From: Porticoccaceae bacterium
GTDB lineage: Bacteria; Pseudomonadota; Gammaproteobacteria; Pseudomonadales; Porticoccaceae
Assembly: GCA_003491845.1 (NCBI GenBank)
Contig: DNBN01000092.1
Span: forward strand, 2,974 to 18,258
DNA length: 15,285 nucleotides
Direction: 5' to 3'
Shown here: in pieces, positions 14,077 through 15,285 of the stretch
Position numbering within the stretch: the stretch's first letter is position 1
How the letters are laid out: every line of letters begins with the position of its first letter
Notes under the pieces: model-generated
What the model was told of the DNA's origin: nothing
Database searches by the model: none
Seen by the model: only the letters and a program-made list of their open reading frames with translations
Translations under genes and position numbers: made by a program

Positions 14077-15285
14077 TTATTCGGCAACCTCTTGGGCCAC
14101 AGCACCTGAACCTTGGCGTCGAGTGTCAGAAGCACCCAAAGTACTATTACGTTCACCTCGTTGAATACTTTGAGTAGACCCAAGAATACGCGGCTTACCG
14201 GCGATATTATGGCCCATATCAGTTAATATCTGCAGAGTATCTTTTGAAAATCCCGATTCAAAAAATACCAAATCAGGTAACCATTGATGATGTAACCTAG
14301 GCGCTGCAGAGGCCTCTGCCACGCCCATATCAAAGGTTAGTACGTTTAAAACTGTCTGCAGAACTACTGTAATTATTGTGCTTCCCCCTGGGCTTCCGGT
14401 AGCTAGCAGTGGTGTTCCATCAGCAGAAAATACAATAGTTGGTGTCATCGAAGATAATGGTCGTTTTCCTGGTTCAATGGCATTAGCAATGCCACCAATT
14501 AAGCCAAAACCATTGGGTGATCCGGGCTTAGATGAAAAATCGTCCATTTCATTATTTAGTAAGAACCCAGCACCGGCCACTGAAATGCCACTACCATAGG
14601 AAAAGTTAAGAGTGGTGGTACTACTGACTACATTGCCCCATTGATCCCACGTAGAGAAATGAGTAGTCTCCACAGACTCTTTTTCTGCCGCTGCTTGCCC
14701 CTTGGAGAGACTCTCAACATCAATATCTAATCCGGGAGTCACCGCTTTAGACGCAGTAGCCTTTGTAAGATCGATATCTTTTCGAAGTAAATTGGCATAG
14801 TCCTTGTCAATAATCTTGGCAACCGGCACAGCGTAATAATCAGGATCCCCAAGATAGGCACTTCTATCGGCATAAGCCCGACGCATGACTTCAACCAAAC
14901 GATGAACATAAGCAGCACTATTGTGACCTAATGTCGCCAAATCATAGCCCTCTAACATGTTCAACATTTGAACTAAGTGAACACCTCCAGAAGATGGCGG
15001 AGGCATTGCACAAACCTTATTATCTCGGTAGTCACCACAAACTGGCTCACGTAAGACTACCTTGTAATTTTGCAGATCCTGTCGAGTTATTAGACCATCA
15101 GAACGTTGCATTTCAGCCATAATCAAATCTGCGGTTTTCCCTTGATAAAATCCTGCCCGACCCTGATCACGAATTCGCCTGAGAGTTGACGCTAAGTCGG
15201 CTTGCTGAAAAATTTCACCCGGCTGATACGAAGCCCCTTTTTGCTTATAAAAGTAGTCCTTAGAGGCGTCATTTTTTGCTAAGCG
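14077..15285 (-). CDS. ggt: gamma-glutamyltranspeptidase, 5' end outside window
   Basis: The visible 402 residues run from the window edge to the TAA; about 180 residues are missing compared with the ~580 of E. coli GGT. It hydrolyses or transfers the gamma-glutamyl group of glutathione and related peptides, normally in the periplasm. Visible marks are the end of the large subunit (GEIFQQADLASTLRRI, the MPPPSSGGVHLVQML block, and MRRAYADRSAYLGDPDY). Next comes the autoprocessing site, where the small subunit begins at the Thr of TTHFSTWDQWGN (codon 14665-14667), the nucleophile after self-cleavage. The small subunit continues with NEMDDFSSKPGSPN, GKRPLSSMTPT, the oxyanion-region TGSPGGSTIIT and RLHHQWLPD. 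All key residues in this part are present, so it is probably active. The frame has no stop up to the window edge, so the TTG/ATG near 15118-15126 is internal. It converges with the serine hydrolase gene. Confidence 0.95.
   Translation of the reverse strand, partial: RLAKNDASKDYFYKQKGASYQPGEIFQQADLASTLRRIRDQGRAGFYQGKTADLIMAEMQRSDGLITRQDLQNYKVVLREPVCGDYRDNKVCAMPPPSSGGVHLVQMLNMLEGYDLATLGHNSAAYVHRLVEVMRRAYADRSAYLGDPDYYAVPVAKIIDKDYANLLRKDIDLTKATASKAVTPGLDIDVESLSKGQAAAEKESVETTHFSTWDQWGNVVSSTTTLNFSYGSGISVAGAGFLLNNEMDDFSSKPGSPNGFGLIGGIANAIEPGKRPLSSMTPTIVFSADGTPLLATGSPGGSTIITVVLQTVLNVLTFDMGVAEASAAPRLHHQWLPDLVFFESGFSKDTLQILTDMGHNIAGKPRILGSTQSIQRGERNSTLGASDTRRQGSGAVAQEVAE

Noticed and set aside
1..15285. 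Search for CRISPR arrays, tRNA/rRNA genes, insertion sequences, phage or toxin-antitoxin and defence genes
   Set aside because: No regularly spaced repeats, no cloverleaf or rRNA-like sequence, no transposase or integrase motifs, and nearly all coding space is explained by metabolic and envelope genes.

Overview
The window looks like ordinary chromosomal DNA of an aerobic, moderately AT-rich Gram-negative bacterium. A gammaproteobacterium, possibly marine, is the best guess. This rests on two predicted lipoproteins with lipoboxes, a twin-arginine signal, an E. coli-like Bax protein, gamma-glutamyltranspeptidase and oligopeptidase B, and a proteobacterial glutathione S-transferase relic. There is no rRNA, tRNA, CRISPR array, transposase, integrase or phage gene, and the taxonomy is inference only.

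Layout. Left edge: the 3' end of a SnoaL/NTF2-like gene, then aacS (acetoacetyl-CoA synthetase), both on +. Facing aacS, and overlapping its end by 11 nt, is a minus-strand three-gene operon transcribed in the order SDR dehydrogenase, zinc-free MDR/quinone reductase, type-B carboxylesterase lipoprotein. A 119-nt divergent promoter region separates this operon from a + strand gene for a glutaredoxin-fold protein with no cysteine at all. Next on the minus strand (transcribed right to left) come a DUF4399 exported protein, a very small Tat-signal protein with a hydrophobic C-terminal tail, an oligopeptidase B lipoprotein, a Spinster-like MFS transporter and a Bax-type glucosaminidase. The last three are tightly packed and likely one operon.

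Right part: a + strand glutathione S-transferase pseudogene, readable end to end through four single-base indels and one nonsense codon, and then an exported serine beta-lactamase-like hydrolase. This hydrolase converges through a strong hairpin on a minus-strand gamma-glutamyltranspeptidase cut by the window edge.

Functional picture. The genes suggest heterotrophic scavenging: envelope or secreted hydrolases (carboxylesterase, oligopeptidase, serine hydrolase, GGT, Bax), an MFS carrier, cytoplasmic redox enzymes (SDR, MDR), and activation of acetoacetate to acetoacetyl-CoA. I see no convincing undescribed multi-gene system. The items most worth a second look are the cysteine-free glutaredoxin-like protein, the small Tat tail-anchored protein, the GST pseudogene and the export of an oligopeptidase B. 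Four starts were moved to an internal ATG or GTG that has a clear Shine-Dalgarno sequence.
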